DNA of 64,000 bases. It comes from Fictibacillus sp. BK138. Lineage in GTDB: Bacteria > Bacillota > Bacilli > Bacillales > Fictibacillaceae. The translations under genes were made by a program, and so were the position numbers. How positions within the stretch are numbered: position 1 is the stretch's first letter; the number at the start of each line of letters is the position of its first letter. Positions 23,911 to 33,027 of the stretch are shown piece after piece. The notes beneath the pieces were generated by a model, which worked only from the letters and a program-made list of their open reading frames with translations, was not told the origin of the DNA and searched no databases. Location: NCBI RefSeq assembly GCF_004216955.1, contig NZ_SGXL01000001.1, forward strand, positions 2,197,413 to 2,261,412. The letters are read 5' to 3'.

Positions 23911-23966
23911 TTTTCGCATAAATTGTTGCTCTTGAAAGAAGTAGTTTCCGCTACATGTTGCTCGCA
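23911..23966 (+). repeat. Remnant of the interspersed palindromic repeat
   Basis: The segment with TTTTCGCATAAA, GCTCTTGAAAG, AGTTTCCGCT and GTTGCTCGC aligns to the left end of the repeat at 48295. Only about 55 bp is recognisable. The rest of the 23817-24048 gap shows no gene. Confidence 0.6.
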
Positions 23967-24048
23967 TTCTAATTTTAGGGTATGTGATCTTATATTTATT
24001 ACACAGACGCTGATTCTTTAACCTTTTTTTTCTACATTAAATTGCATT

Positions 24049-24085
24049 AAAAAGACCACTGGTTAATTACCAGCGGTCTTCTTCT
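24049..24085 (-). terminator. Terminator of the 370-aa spore gene
   Basis: On the minus strand AAGACCGCTGGT and ACCAGTGGTCTT form a 12-bp stem with one G-U pair and a five-base loop, followed by TTTA. Confidence 0.85.
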
Positions 24086-24097
24086 TCAGATCAATCC

Positions 24098-25210
24098 TTA
24101 GCTGTGCTGTAGACAATTTCCGACTGTGATTTCTCCAGTGTCAGTTGTTACAACACCTGTTGTAAATTCTCTATCGCCTTTTGAATTAATCAGTTCAGCC
24201 TCAAATTGATTGCCTTCACTTGTTTGTACGATAGCTAAGTTGAAATTATAATTTTCACCAGTTGAATCATCAGTTCCTCTTCCGGAAATTATCATTTTCC
24301 ATCCGTCGGAATATTCGTCACAGCAGAGTGAGTCTTGAGTAAATTCGGTAGCTGTGTATTGAAAAGCTCCCTGATCTTCTGAACCAGTGTAATTTAGACG
24401 GAATGAGCTGCCTGACAGATGATAATTAGGACAAATGTCAACTAATACAGCTACACGCCCTGCTTCTGTTGCTTCATCACCAGTTAATCCGCTTGCGCTT
24501 CCTGTGGCTCTACACATGCAGCCTGGCCTGGGATATATGTCTGGACATTGTTGCGGGAACGATGCCTCCGGACACATTTCACCTTCGCTTCCTTCGCAGA
24601 TTAAATCATTCTCACGAGGAGAACAGAATTTAGCGAGTACCTCTAGTTTTACTTCTGCTTCAACTTGAATGTCTACGCAGAATGTAATATCTATTGCAAA
24701 AGAAGTCGGTGTCGGGCTATTCAACAGAACTGTGCCCGATGGAACGCGAGCAAATATTTTTGTGATACGGCAGTAAAGATCTGTTCCGTCTGGATAGCAT
24801 AGTACAAATGATTCAAATACAGAAGCATTAACCATTAATTCTGTTACAATTTCACCGCTTCTGTCTACTACCTGAACTTTAATATCCGTTGTAAACAGAA
24901 GTTCAACTAATTGCGCAGTTGTAAAACCTCCATTAAGCGCAACGGTACATTCTCTTTTATCTCCTACTTGTTCGCATAAGAAATGTTCAGCGCAAGCTTC
25001 AGTGTTTTCAGTAGCTTGTGAAGTTTTAGGTACTTTGGTTACGATCCTTAGGGGACGCTTAGAAGGATCATCCAACGCTTCTTCTATTGCAGCAATTTGT
25101 TCAGGAGTAAAAGAAACAGTTTTTCTTACGTTTAGTGTATCGGTCACCCAGTCGTAAACTTTTTGAACGCGGATACACTCATCCTGCAAGTGTTTATGAT
25201 TGTTTCCCAT
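24098..25210 (-). CDS. Spore coat/exosporium-type protein with CIRVQKVYDWV motif
   Basis: In this 370-aa protein, ECIRVQKVYDWVTDTLN near residue 12 is a signature of a family annotated as morphogenetic spore coat proteins (BMQ_0737 type, recalled). The body is beta-rich with many cysteines (AEHFLCEQVGDKRECTVALN, CPDIYPRPGCMCRATG, DSLCCDEYSDGW), suggesting disulfide cross-linking in the coat or exosporium. The start at 25210 follows GGAAGGG, and an upstream ATG pair at 25234 lacks spacing. It is divergent from the gene at 25331. Confidence 0.75.
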   Translation of the reverse strand: MGNNHKHLQDECIRVQKVYDWVTDTLNVRKTVSFTPEQIAAIEEALDDPSKRPLRIVTKVPKTSQATENTEACAEHFLCEQVGDKRECTVALNGGFTTAQLVELLFTTDIKVQVVDRSGEIVTELMVNASVFESFVLCYPDGTDLYCRITKIFARVPSGTVLLNSPTPTSFAIDITFCVDIQVEAEVKLEVLAKFCSPRENDLICEGSEGEMCPEASFPQQCPDIYPRPGCMCRATGSASGLTGDEATEAGRVAVLVDICPNYHLSGSSFRLNYTGSEDQGAFQYTATEFTQDSLCCDEYSDGWKMIISGRGTDDSTGENYNFNLAIVQTSEGNQFEAELINSKGDREFTTGVVTTDTGEITVGNCLQHS

Positions 25211-25330
25211 TGTTTCCCTTCCTTTCCTCATCATGATCTGAAGATTCCATACATACTATGGGAATAGAGTGGGTTATGACACAAGAACGAAAGCCTATTT
25301 TTATAGTAAAGAATTCAAGGAGGATCATTT

Positions 25331-26284
25331 ATGAGATCGGTTTGGTATAACAATAATAAAGTATGTGATCTGACAGCAATAGAATACGAATCTCTTTGCC
25401 TTTTATTACCTTATTGGGGACTTCAGATCTCTGATGACGAAGAAACAATAACAGGTGCTCTCTCCACTTTTATGTTAGGAATTCAAGGTCTATCACAGCA
25501 AAAAGTTAAAGAGCTGGTTCAACTTTTAATGCATACGGGGATAAGTATTACAACAGAGGATTATGTAAAATGCGATCAGCGTTTATATGTGGATTACCAT
25601 GCCGCCCACCCTATGCCGTTAGCTTTAAATACACCAGATAAACAGCTCTATTACTTAAATCCTGCTACTTCTTTCTGTTTACCGGTACAATCAGGCATCC
25701 ATAAAGGGATTACTCTAAAACGCAAAGATGGCCCACTATTCTTAGCAGTACAGCCCGCTTTCGAGGAAAAAGTTACAGAATGGATCAGCTATTTAGTCAT
25801 ACAATCCTTCTTGCGTTTTTCTTTTGAATCGTTAACCTCCATATCAGAATCAACATTCTTATCGTGTGCGGATAAAGTATTGAGTCATATAAATCCCAGT
25901 TTTGCAGCTGTACAAATGCCTCACAATATTAAAAAACTAACTCCTGATCTTTCAGAGAAGATAGTCGAAAAGCAGGATACACAGCAGAGCAAAAAAGCTA
26001 AAGATGAACATTTTTATGCAGAATCTAATACATTGCCTGCTGTAAAAAGTCTAGACAGACCCAAAATTACGGTTCCCCCGATCCGTCCATTTTCTTCTTC
26101 AGGATCTCTCATTACAAGACAAGTGCCAAAAACCTATGATCACGGACAGCTCACTTCAAGAAACGCACAGCCCATTAATCCTTTTAAATCCGTTGCAAAA
26201 AAAGAACATCCTATACAACCATTTAAACCCCACAATAATAGTGAAAAAGGAAAAAACGTCATACGTCCATTTAAGCCAAAATAA
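25331..26284 (+). CDS. Protein with C-terminal (I/V)xPFK repeats, probable spore-surface protein
   Basis: The 317-aa product is folded-looking to about residue 190 (YESLCLLLPYWGLQIS, LGIQGLSQQKVKELVQLL). A low-complexity tail then carries four short related motifs: PPIRPFS, PINPFKS, PIQPFKP and VIRPFKPK. I recognise no family. The tail motifs could dock a partner repeatedly. AAGGAGG precedes the ATG at 25331. It is divergent from the CIRVQKVYDWV gene and 70 bp upstream of a small Cys-containing ORF, so spore involvement is inferred from context. Confidence 0.65.
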   Translation: MRSVWYNNNKVCDLTAIEYESLCLLLPYWGLQISDDEETITGALSTFMLGIQGLSQQKVKELVQLLMHTGISITTEDYVKCDQRLYVDYHAAHPMPLALNTPDKQLYYLNPATSFCLPVQSGIHKGITLKRKDGPLFLAVQPAFEEKVTEWISYLVIQSFLRFSFESLTSISESTFLSCADKVLSHINPSFAAVQMPHNIKKLTPDLSEKIVEKQDTQQSKKAKDEHFYAESNTLPAVKSLDRPKITVPPIRPFSSSGSLITRQVPKTYDHGQLTSRNAQPINPFKSVAKKEHPIQPFKPHNNSEKGKNVIRPFKPK

Positions 26285-26354
26285 AACACCGCAACCGTAA
26301 AAGAGAATATAATAACAAAGCATCCAGGATATTTAGACAGAGGAGAGATGGAAA

Positions 26355-26504
26355 GTGAATAAGGATGATCTTCAGAAGTTATATTCTGAAATCAAAGCAA
26401 ACAAAGCAAAAAATGCCGGAAAGAATAATCTTATTCAGCCCCCTGTTAAAAAGGGCTGCGGTTCTTGCGGCAAGGTAACTTGGAAACCGAATAAAGCAAA
26501 ATAA
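26355..26504 (+). CDS. 49-aa CGSCGK mini-protein
   Basis: The ORF starts at GTG 26355 after AGGAGAG and encodes a basic helix (LQKLYSEIKANKAKNAGK), a PPVKKGCGSCGK motif and a short tail. The CxxC could bind metal or form disulfides in the coat. It is followed immediately by a strong terminator, supporting expression from the plus strand with the 25331 gene. Function is unknown. Confidence 0.6.
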   Translation: MNKDDLQKLYSEIKANKAKNAGKNNLIQPPVKKGCGSCGKVTWKPNKAK

Positions 26505-26541
26505 AAGAAGCTGTCACCAAATTTATCTGGTGGCAGCTTTC
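26505..26541. terminator. Bidirectional terminator between the CGSCGK gene and cysC
   Basis: AGCTGTCACCA pairs with TGGTGGCAGCT around an eight-base loop. The minus strand has the better T-rich tail, fitting termination of sat-cysC as well. Confidence 0.8.
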
Positions 26542-26545
26542 TATA

Positions 26546-27151
26546 TTAATAGATATATTGATTTGAAGTTAAATATTCGATAACATCATTTGTGCATTCT
26601 TCAATATTTTTCATTTCAGTACTGAGAACAATCTCCGAATTTCTTGGTATTTCATAAGGATTCGATATGCCTGTGAAATTTGAGATCAGTCCATTTCTAA
26701 CTTTCTTGTATAGCCCTTTTGGGTCTCTGTTCTCACATACATTAAGACTGCAGTCTACATAGATCTCTATAAATTCATCCTTGCCCAGCATCTTTCTTAC
26801 CGCCTGACGGTCTTCTTCAATTGGAGATATGGCTGCTACTAGAACAATTACCCCATTATCCACAAAAAGCTTGGCTACTTCTCCCAATCTTCTTATATTT
26901 TCTTTGCGGCCCTCTTCTGAAAACATAAGATCTCGATTCAAGCCATGTCTTACATTATCGCCATCAAGTAAAACCGTAGACAAACCTCTTTGAAATAAAA
27001 TATGTTCAACTTCAGAGGCTATAGTAGATTTGCCAGATCCGGATAATCCAGTGAACCAAAGGACAAAACTTTTATGTCCATGAAGATTTTTCTTCATGTC
27101 TTTTGTTACACGTGTTCCGTGCCATTTTATATTCTTCTGTTGCTGATTCAT
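26546..27151 (-). CDS. cysC: Adenylylsulfate kinase
   Basis: This is a 201-aa APS kinase with the P-loop [29 protein letters not shown] and [16 protein letters not shown]. It phosphorylates adenylyl sulfate to PAPS using ATP. It follows sat by 24 bp on the same strand. No PAPS reductase (cysH) or sulfate permease is adjacent, unlike the B. subtilis cysH operon. The neighbours are spore-surface and sugar genes, which raises the possibility that PAPS is made here for sulfation rather than cysteine synthesis. Confidence 0.93.
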   Translation of the reverse strand: MNQQQKNIKWHGTRVTKDMKKNLHGHKSFVLWFTGLSGSGKSTIASEVEHILFQRGLSTVLLDGDNVRHGLNRDLMFSEEGRKENIRRLGEVAKLFVDNGVIVLVAAISPIEEDRQAVRKMLGKDEFIEIYVDCSLNVCENRDPKGLYKKVRNGLISNFTGISNPYEIPRNSEIVLSTEMKNIEECTNDVIEYLTSNQYIY

Positions 27152-27175
27152 AATTTCGTTACTTCCTATCCTTAG

Positions 27176-28303
27176 CTAATCTGCAAAATAATCCCGTAAC
27201 ACAGAAATAACTTCAGGTCTGCTGAAATTACCTGGAATGGGATCATGATTGCGCAGCTTCTCCCTGACTTTTGTTCCTGATAAGATAAGCCTGTCTTTTT
27301 CATCGTGAGGACATGTTTTCACTGTTGCCATTGAACCACATTTAGAGCAATAAAAGCTATTCTCAAAAAATAACGGTATAATCCCAATCTCATTTTCTTC
27401 AAAATGACTAAAAATTTCATGAGCATCGTACGGCCCATAGTAATTGCCCACACCTGCATGATCACGACCGATAATAATGTGGGTACAGCCATAATTTTTC
27501 CTGACCAGCGCGTGAAAGATCGCTTCACGCGGACCTGCATATCTCATCGATCCTGGAAATACTCCTAAAACAACGCGGTCTTTTGGGTAATATTTATCCA
27601 ATAAAACCTCATAAGATTTCATTCTCACGATAGCAGGAATATCATCCTGTTTTGTTTGGCCAACAAGCGGTTGCAAAAAGAGACCGTCCACATTTTCTAA
27701 TGCTGTTTTCTGAAGATATTCATGAGCTCTGTGAATAGGATTTCGTGTCTGAAAAGCAACGACCTTGTCCCATCTTTTCAATCGAAAAAATTGTCTTGTC
27801 ATCTCAGGACTTAAATAGTATTGAGAATCCACTGTTCTGTCAGGCAGCTCGAACATTGTAATGCGTCCTGCTACATACCAGCTCCCTCTCTCTTTTAACC
27901 TCTTTACTCCAGGATGCGAATCATCTTCTGTTCTATAAACCAGTTTGGCTTCCAACGCAAGGTCTGGTTTATATATTTCTTTTATTTCAATTTTTCCATA
28001 TAGTTTTTCATGATAACAAAGAGCAGCTTCTTGACTGTTCTTTAGCTTTTTCGCTATTTCGTCTGAAACTGGCAAAGTAATAGGCAGAGACCAAGGCAGG
28101 CCATTGCTTAAACGCATATGGTGAAGGACTGATAAATAATCGGCTTGATCCATAAAAGAATCAAGAGGACTAAATGCCCCGATCGCCAAACATTCCAGGT
28201 CAGATAACGAAACAGGATCCAAATCAATCCGTGCGTTAAACTGGTAATTTTCCAGAGGAATATACCTGTTTACTAGACTTCCGCCATGAGGAAGTATGGT
28301 CAT
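27176..28303 (-). CDS. sat: Sulfate adenylyltransferase (ATP sulfurylase)
   Basis: The 375-aa product has the active-site motif [11 protein letters not shown], the second nucleotide motif [12 protein letters not shown], and a C-terminal zinc-type segment ([17 protein letters not shown]) found in dissimilatory and Bacillus-type ATP sulfurylases. It makes APS from ATP and sulfate, which the adjacent CysC phosphorylates. The ATG at 28303 is preferred to GTG at 28312 because AGGTGG is spaced for it. The upstream 28304-28524 region is shared with a divergent glycosyltransferase gene. Confidence 0.93.
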   Translation of the reverse strand: MTILPHGGSLVNRYIPLENYQFNARIDLDPVSLSDLECLAIGAFSPLDSFMDQADYLSVLHHMRLSNGLPWSLPITLPVSDEIAKKLKNSQEAALCYHEKLYGKIEIKEIYKPDLALEAKLVYRTEDDSHPGVKRLKERGSWYVAGRITMFELPDRTVDSQYYLSPEMTRQFFRLKRWDKVVAFQTRNPIHRAHEYLQKTALENVDGLFLQPLVGQTKQDDIPAIVRMKSYEVLLDKYYPKDRVVLGVFPGSMRYAGPREAIFHALVRKNYGCTHIIIGRDHAGVGNYYGPYDAHEIFSHFEENEIGIIPLFFENSFYCSKCGSMATVKTCPHDEKDRLILSGTKVREKLRNHDPIPGNFSRPEVISVLRDYFAD

Positions 28304-28524
28304 AGTTACCACCTCGAAAATTTGTGAGTTAGCTTTATGCTAACTATTAACTATTTTATGTTCTCCTACTAGAAACCGTGAGCATATTTCTGAATAATAG
28401 ACTCCTCTCCTCTTCATCGAAATTAATTACCAGAATAACCATGTCCATTTAATTGTTGTACGAATAAAATGTTTGTAACGCGCTATGAGTATTCATAGAG
28501 CAGTTCAAATTAGGAGGAAACTTA

Positions 28525-29850
28525 GTGAAAGTAGGCGTTGTTCTCCCTGTGTATCACCAGGAAAGGGAGTATATTTTTGAATGTATCGAATCAATGGAAA
28601 AACAAACTTTTCGTGACTATAAACTTGTGATCGTACTTGATGGTCCGAATGATGAAACTGTAAGTGCGATAAAAGAAGCAAGTAAACGATTAACGATTCC
28701 CTATCAAATTATTGACCGTAAAGAAAATAGAGGTATTTCACCAACATTAAATGAAGGGTTTAAGCTTTTGCATGACTGTCCATATTTAACATGGATATCG
28801 AGTGATAACAGACATGATCCAAACTTCTTGGAGCGACTTGTTGCAACGATGGATCAAACAACACCAGAAACGGTATTAGTCTATTCCTTTTATAGACGTA
28901 TCGATGAAAACGGGAAGCCGATCACCTATACGAAAGCCTGGTATGAATATGTAGAATATTTTATGACGAGACCAAAAGAGGAAATCTTTCAAAACTGTTT
29001 CATCGGCTGTTCGTTTCTCTTTAAAAGAGAAGCATTCAACAAAGCTGGAGGCTATCGTGATAAGTTTCCGAACGTACAAGACCACGACTTTTGGATTCGC
29101 TTGCTGCAACACGGTGATTTTTTCTTATTGCGAGAGTACATTATGGAATATCGATTTAACGGCAAGTATGCACTTACAACGAATATTCCACCAGAACAAC
29201 TGACAATGGAAAGTATGGCAAGCAGTATCGATGTTAGAAAGCAGATTGGAAACCTGCCAAAAGTAAGTGTTATTTTGTATTCCCACAATCATGTAAATAC
29301 GATTAAATATGCTATTCAGACTTTACAGCAGCAAACCTATCGTGATTTCCAGCTCATCGTGATAGATGACGGGTCAACAGACCATTCACCAGATGCTATT
29401 CATTCCACACATGACTCCCGATTGGTTCCCCTTCTCCTTCAACATCGAGGGAAAACAAAATCCTTAGAAATCGCACTTCAATACTGTACAGGAGAATATG
29501 TTCTGTTTATGACAGGCGAGGATTGGCTGGACCCAGAAGCGCTTCGTTTAATGGTTCAAAAAATGAACTCCTTACCTTTAAATACAGAATTGTTATTGTC
29601 CAATCATAAGATTTGGTATAATCGCCGTGGCAGACTTGTTCCTGGACCCATCATAACCGGTCAGTCTTATACCTCATCGACATCAAATGAATCAAATCTG
29701 CCATATGCTGTCCTATATCGAATATCTTCTTTAAAGAAGGATCTCAGCAACGCTGTTGATTCTTTAGTAGAAAATCATTTTTTTCAATTAAATCGAAAAA
29801 ATAACAACACACATTGGATGAACATGGCTCTGTATCATAAACGTATATAA
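28525..29850 (+). CDS. Two-domain GT2 glycosyltransferase
   Basis: The 441-aa product has two GT-A modules. The first (residues about 1-220) shows VVLPVYHQEREYI, IVLDGPNDET and ISSDNRHDPNFLE. The second (about 240-400) shows SVILYSHNHVNTI and VIDDGSTDHSPDA. The second has FMTGEDWLDPEAL where DxD would be expected and may be weak or non-catalytic. It probably builds spore-surface or extracellular glycan using nucleotide sugars. The start is GTG with AGGAGG upstream. It is monocistronic with a terminator after it. Confidence 0.85.
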   Translation: MKVGVVLPVYHQEREYIFECIESMEKQTFRDYKLVIVLDGPNDETVSAIKEASKRLTIPYQIIDRKENRGISPTLNEGFKLLHDCPYLTWISSDNRHDPNFLERLVATMDQTTPETVLVYSFYRRIDENGKPITYTKAWYEYVEYFMTRPKEEIFQNCFIGCSFLFKREAFNKAGGYRDKFPNVQDHDFWIRLLQHGDFFLLREYIMEYRFNGKYALTTNIPPEQLTMESMASSIDVRKQIGNLPKVSVILYSHNHVNTIKYAIQTLQQQTYRDFQLIVIDDGSTDHSPDAIHSTHDSRLVPLLLQHRGKTKSLEIALQYCTGEYVLFMTGEDWLDPEALRLMVQKMNSLPLNTELLLSNHKIWYNRRGRLVPGPIITGQSYTSSTSNESNLPYAVLYRISSLKKDLSNAVDSLVENHFFQLNRKNNNTHWMNMALYHKRI

Positions 29851-29852
29851 TA

Positions 29853-29892
29853 TAAAAAAGAGCGTCCCCCACTCCGGAGACGCTCTTTTCTT
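29853..29892. terminator. Bidirectional terminator
   Basis: AAAAGAGCGTC and GACGCTCTTTT form an 11-bp stem between convergent genes. T-runs occur on both sides. Confidence 0.9.
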
Positions 29893-29894
29893 TT

Positions 29895-30323
29895 TTAATC
29901 GCATACTGCTATACCTGAAAAACTTTCTGGTCCTACCCGAGTAACACCAAGAGCAGTTACAGATACATACATTGAATATGTGAGTTGTACAGCAGCTGCT
30001 GGATTAAAATCCAATGCATTTATTGTAAATACTTGAGGGCCAACAACGCTTATATTCATAGATTGAATTGCAGAATAGATCATTGGTGAATTAGGGCTTG
30101 TTCCTCTAACAATTGTGATATTTACAGTGGTAGCGACTGGTAATAAAGGCAACTGCAGAGAAACTGTCCCTTGCAATTCCACACGAATATTACTCCCTGC
30201 ATTTTGGGTAGCTAATCCAATACGGCCAATAAGCTGAGGTTCATTGATTACAAGAATAGGTACAGAAATAGAGTTAGCATAACTTGCATTTTGACTTGTT
30301 CTTAAATCTAAAAACTTTGCCAT
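29895..30323 (-). CDS. Beta-rich spore-surface-like protein
   Basis: The 142-aa product is almost all beta strands with alternating hydrophobics (NIRVELQGTVSLQLPLLPVA, TTVNITIVRGTSPNSPMIYS, QLTYSMYVSVTAL), ending in a short Cys-Asp tail. The layout resembles jelly-roll exosporium proteins such as the BxpB/ExsF group, but identity is not established. The ATG at 30323 has GGGAGGTG upstream. It lies 40 bp after the sugar-nucleotide operon on the same strand and may be its last gene. Confidence 0.6.
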   Translation of the reverse strand: MAKFLDLRTSQNASYANSISVPILVINEPQLIGRIGLATQNAGSNIRVELQGTVSLQLPLLPVATTVNITIVRGTSPNSPMIYSAIQSMNISVVGPQVFTINALDFNPAAAVQLTYSMYVSVTALGVTRVGPESFSGIAVCD

Positions 30324-30362
30324 CTTCTCACCTCCCTTCAAAAGATTAAAAGCGCACTTTTT

Positions 30363-31232
30363 TTAATCTTTTAATGTTCTGTAATAGGTAAGGGTGTGAG
30401 CAATTGATTCCTTCAAAGAAAAAAAGTTCTGCCAATCTAATTCCTTAATCTTTTCATTATTCATTAAATCTGGCGGATTATCTGGGAAAGAGTTTGTCGA
30501 CGTAAAAGTTAGATCTAATTGAGTCAAAGATTGAAAAATTGCTGTGATATCGGATAATAAACTCCATTGCCCCGATCCAATTTCGTAGGTAGTGTTAACT
30601 GATCCTTTATTTAATAAAATCTCATAAGCAGAAACGGCATCCCGAACATCTAAAAATTCCCTTGCATTATCAAAGTGACTAATCGCGATAGATTCTGTCT
30701 TTTTTTCTTTTTCCATCAATGCAATTCGTTTTGCTAACACAGATACGAATCCAGATGAAGGACCTGGTCCTATTAAGTTACATGGTTTGACTACTATTAC
30801 AGGAAGTTTAAACAAATAGCACCAATTTAAAGAAAGGTTTTGCTGAATTTGTTTACTTACTGCGTAAGGATGATTTATTCCCGAAAGTGCAGAACCGGCT
30901 ATTAGCGTTTTGCAATCTGGCTTTACCACGCGGATAGCTTCAAGAAGGTATAGTGTTCCTATTACATTAATCTCAATAGTATTTAACGGATCATCCCATG
31001 ATTGGGCGACTGAATTTACTCCTGCCAAATGCAAACAATAATCAGGTTTATATTTCTTCATAACATTTAAAATTTGAAATTTATTTAAGAGATCACATGT
31101 CTCCAATTCCCATTTCAAATGCTTAGCCGTATTTCTTGAAATACCTATAACCCGATATCCTGCTTCAGAAAAATAATGACAAGCATGCAAACCTGTAAAA
31201 CCTGCTGCACCTGTAATGAGGATCGTTTTCAT
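30363..31232 (-). CDS. NAD(P)-dependent sugar epimerase/reductase (extended SDR)
   Basis: The 289-aa extended SDR has the Rossmann motif TGAAGFTG, the Thr/Ser of ALSGINHPYAVSKQ with catalytic Tyr and Lys, and CDLLNKFQILNVM for ribose and base contacts. It resembles GDP-mannose dehydratase/reductase (RMD) or UDP-glucose epimerase types. It is fourth in an operon with overlapping genes (ATGA with the previous gene), so it probably acts on a sugar nucleotide made by the upstream three enzymes or on a parallel donor for the same glycan. Confidence 0.8.
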   Translation of the reverse strand: MKTILITGAAGFTGLHACHYFSEAGYRVIGISRNTAKHLKWELETCDLLNKFQILNVMKKYKPDYCLHLAGVNSVAQSWDDPLNTIEINVIGTLYLLEAIRVVKPDCKTLIAGSALSGINHPYAVSKQIQQNLSLNWCYLFKLPVIVVKPCNLIGPGPSSGFVSVLAKRIALMEKEKKTESIAISHFDNAREFLDVRDAVSAYEILLNKGSVNTTYEIGSGQWSLLSDITAIFQSLTQLDLTFTSTNSFPDNPPDLMNNEKIKELDWQNFFSLKESIAHTLTYYRTLKD

Positions 31233-32044
31233 GACAACCAGTCTTTTAATTCTTGAAGCTGTTTTTCATAAGGAGAAACTTTGTAGAGATAGTCTTGCCT
31301 GGAGTTAAAAAGAGTACGGTCTATTCGAGGCTCTGTATGAGGAATAATATCAACATTATCTTTTTGAAAAATGCGTTTGATCAGGGTGAGCAGTTCATAT
31401 TTGGAGACAATTTCAGGAGCCGTTAAGTGGTACAAGCCAGTGAGCGGATTTTCAATAGCATGATGAATAAATTTAGCGAGCTCTAATGTAGTTACTCCAT
31501 TCCATTTCACATGGGTAAAGCCTTTTAAAATCCCTTTTTGGTTGATGAACCAATGAAACAATCCGATACCGTCCTTTAATTCTGGACCAATAATAGAAGT
31601 TCTTATTGTCAAATGTGGATCCTTTTTCATTTCACCAAGCTGTTTTGTTTTGGCATACATCGACAAACCATCTGGAATAGATTCTTCATTATAATTTCCT
31701 TCATGTCCGCTAAAGACACAATCCGTACTAATATGAATCAATTTTCCTCCGTATTCGTTTAAATGTTTAGCTAATTCATGAGGAAGAAGGCTATTTACAA
31801 GAATGGCTTCACGTTGATGAATCGCTGCATATTCATTTAAGAGTCCTATACAATTGATAATGATATTAGGTTTGTGGTTTTGAACCACTTCCCTAATTTG
31901 ATCTAAATCCGTTGCATCCAGCATAATGTGGCCAGCCGTTCCATCTCTAGATGTTAATATCAGTTCATATGCTGAATTTTTTTTGAAATAGGAGGCAATC
32001 ATATGCCCCGCCATTCCATTTGCCCCTGTAATCATGATCTTCAA
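31229..32044 (-). CDS. RmlD/CapF-like sugar-nucleotide reductase
   Basis: The 271-aa product has the dTDP-4-dehydrorhamnose reductase fold: TGANGMAGHMI, INCIGLLNEYAA, STDCVFSGHEGNYNE and YAKTKQLGE for the Tyr-Lys pair. Adjacent to a CapE/WbjB-like 4,6-dehydratase and a 2-epimerase, it should reduce the 4-keto intermediate, as CapF does in UDP-L-FucNAc or WbvR in UDP-L-QuiNAc synthesis. It lacks the CapF C-terminal cupin domain, which favours the WbvR-like variant. It overlaps both neighbours by four bases. Confidence 0.8.
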   Translation of the reverse strand: MKIMITGANGMAGHMIASYFKKNSAYELILTSRDGTAGHIMLDATDLDQIREVVQNHKPNIIINCIGLLNEYAAIHQREAILVNSLLPHELAKHLNEYGGKLIHISTDCVFSGHEGNYNEESIPDGLSMYAKTKQLGEMKKDPHLTIRTSIIGPELKDGIGLFHWFINQKGILKGFTHVKWNGVTTLELAKFIHHAIENPLTGLYHLTAPEIVSKYELLTLIKRIFQKDNVDIIPHTEPRIDRTLFNSRQDYLYKVSPYEKQLQELKDWLS

Positions 32045-33027
32045 GACAGAAAACCGCCTTCAGTTAACATTGTATAGATTTCTTCTTTTGTCATTAGGTC
32101 TTTTTCAGAGCTATAACTCTCTAATTCTACTTTTTCGTAAGCGGAATAATGCTGGTTCAGCCCTTCTATATCAATTGTGGGCAAAATAACAAAGTATTCA
32201 TTATCATAGTACACCGTTGTAGCACTCTCATATTCGGAGAGAAGGATCTCGTGAAGCTTCTCGCCCGGACGTTTCCCAAGTTCCACCATTGTTATGCCTT
32301 TTTTCCCAGAAGCATCGATTAGAACCTGCGCCAGATCGGTAATCTTGCATGTTGGCATCTTCATGACGAAAATCTCGCCTCCAACACTTTCAAAAGTAGC
32401 TTTAAATAATAAACTAATCGCTTCTTCAAGTGTTAAAAAGAATCTTGTCATTTCAAAATCCGTAATACCAACTTGTCCTTTCTTTTCAATCTGGCTTTTG
32501 AATACGTGTATAACACTGCCGTTGGTTCCTAATACATTACCTCCCCTTACACAAACAAACCGTGTATGTTTGCTAAGAAGATTTGCGTGGATGATTAATT
32601 TCTCACCGATCGCTTTTGTCATTCCGTATAGATTAGAAGGGTTAGCAGCTTTGTCTGTTGATATATAAATTACTTTTGTTACTTTATGATGGATTGCCGT
32701 TTCTATAACGTTCTGAGTACCTTGAATATTGCTCTTCAAAGCTTCATATGGCTGCAATTCACAGATTGGAACATGCTTTAAAGCAGCAAGGTGGTAAATG
32801 TAATCCACCCCTTCACTAGCTCTCATAAGAGAATCTTTGTCTCTAATATCTCCGATCATAAATGTCAGTTTTGGATTGTAATCAAATTGTCTCTGCATGG
32901 CAACCTGGCTAGCTTCATTACGGGATAAAATGATAATTTCTTTTGGTCCCTTTGGCAGCAGCTGCTTTACGAGTTCATGACCCCAAGAGCCTGTGCCTCC
33001 CGTAATTAATATTCTTTTATTTAACAA
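32041..33027 (-). CDS. UDP-GlcNAc 4,6-dehydratase/5-epimerase (CapE/WbjB-like)
   Basis: The 328-aa product belongs to the polysaccharide biosynthesis SDR family. It has TGGTGSWGHELV for the nucleotide, YHLAALKHVPICE, ISTDKAANPSNLYGMTK with the atypical Tyr-Met-Lys region, and KRPGEKLHEILLSEYE. The LAALKHVP signature marks soluble UDP-GlcNAc 4,6-dehydratases. The expected product is UDP-2-acetamido-2,6-dideoxy-hexulose. It overlaps the 2-epimerase gene by 11 bp upstream and the reductase by four bases downstream, so the order matches the pathway. Confidence 0.85.
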   Translation of the reverse strand: MLNKRILITGGTGSWGHELVKQLLPKGPKEIIILSRNEASQVAMQRQFDYNPKLTFMIGDIRDKDSLMRASEGVDYIYHLAALKHVPICELQPYEALKSNIQGTQNVIETAIHHKVTKVIYISTDKAANPSNLYGMTKAIGEKLIIHANLLSKHTRFVCVRGGNVLGTNGSVIHVFKSQIEKKGQVGITDFEMTRFFLTLEEAISLLFKATFESVGGEIFVMKMPTCKITDLAQVLIDASGKKGITMVELGKRPGEKLHEILLSEYESATTVYYDNEYFVILPTIDIEGLNQHYSAYEKVELESYSSEKDLMTKEEIYTMLTEGGFLS

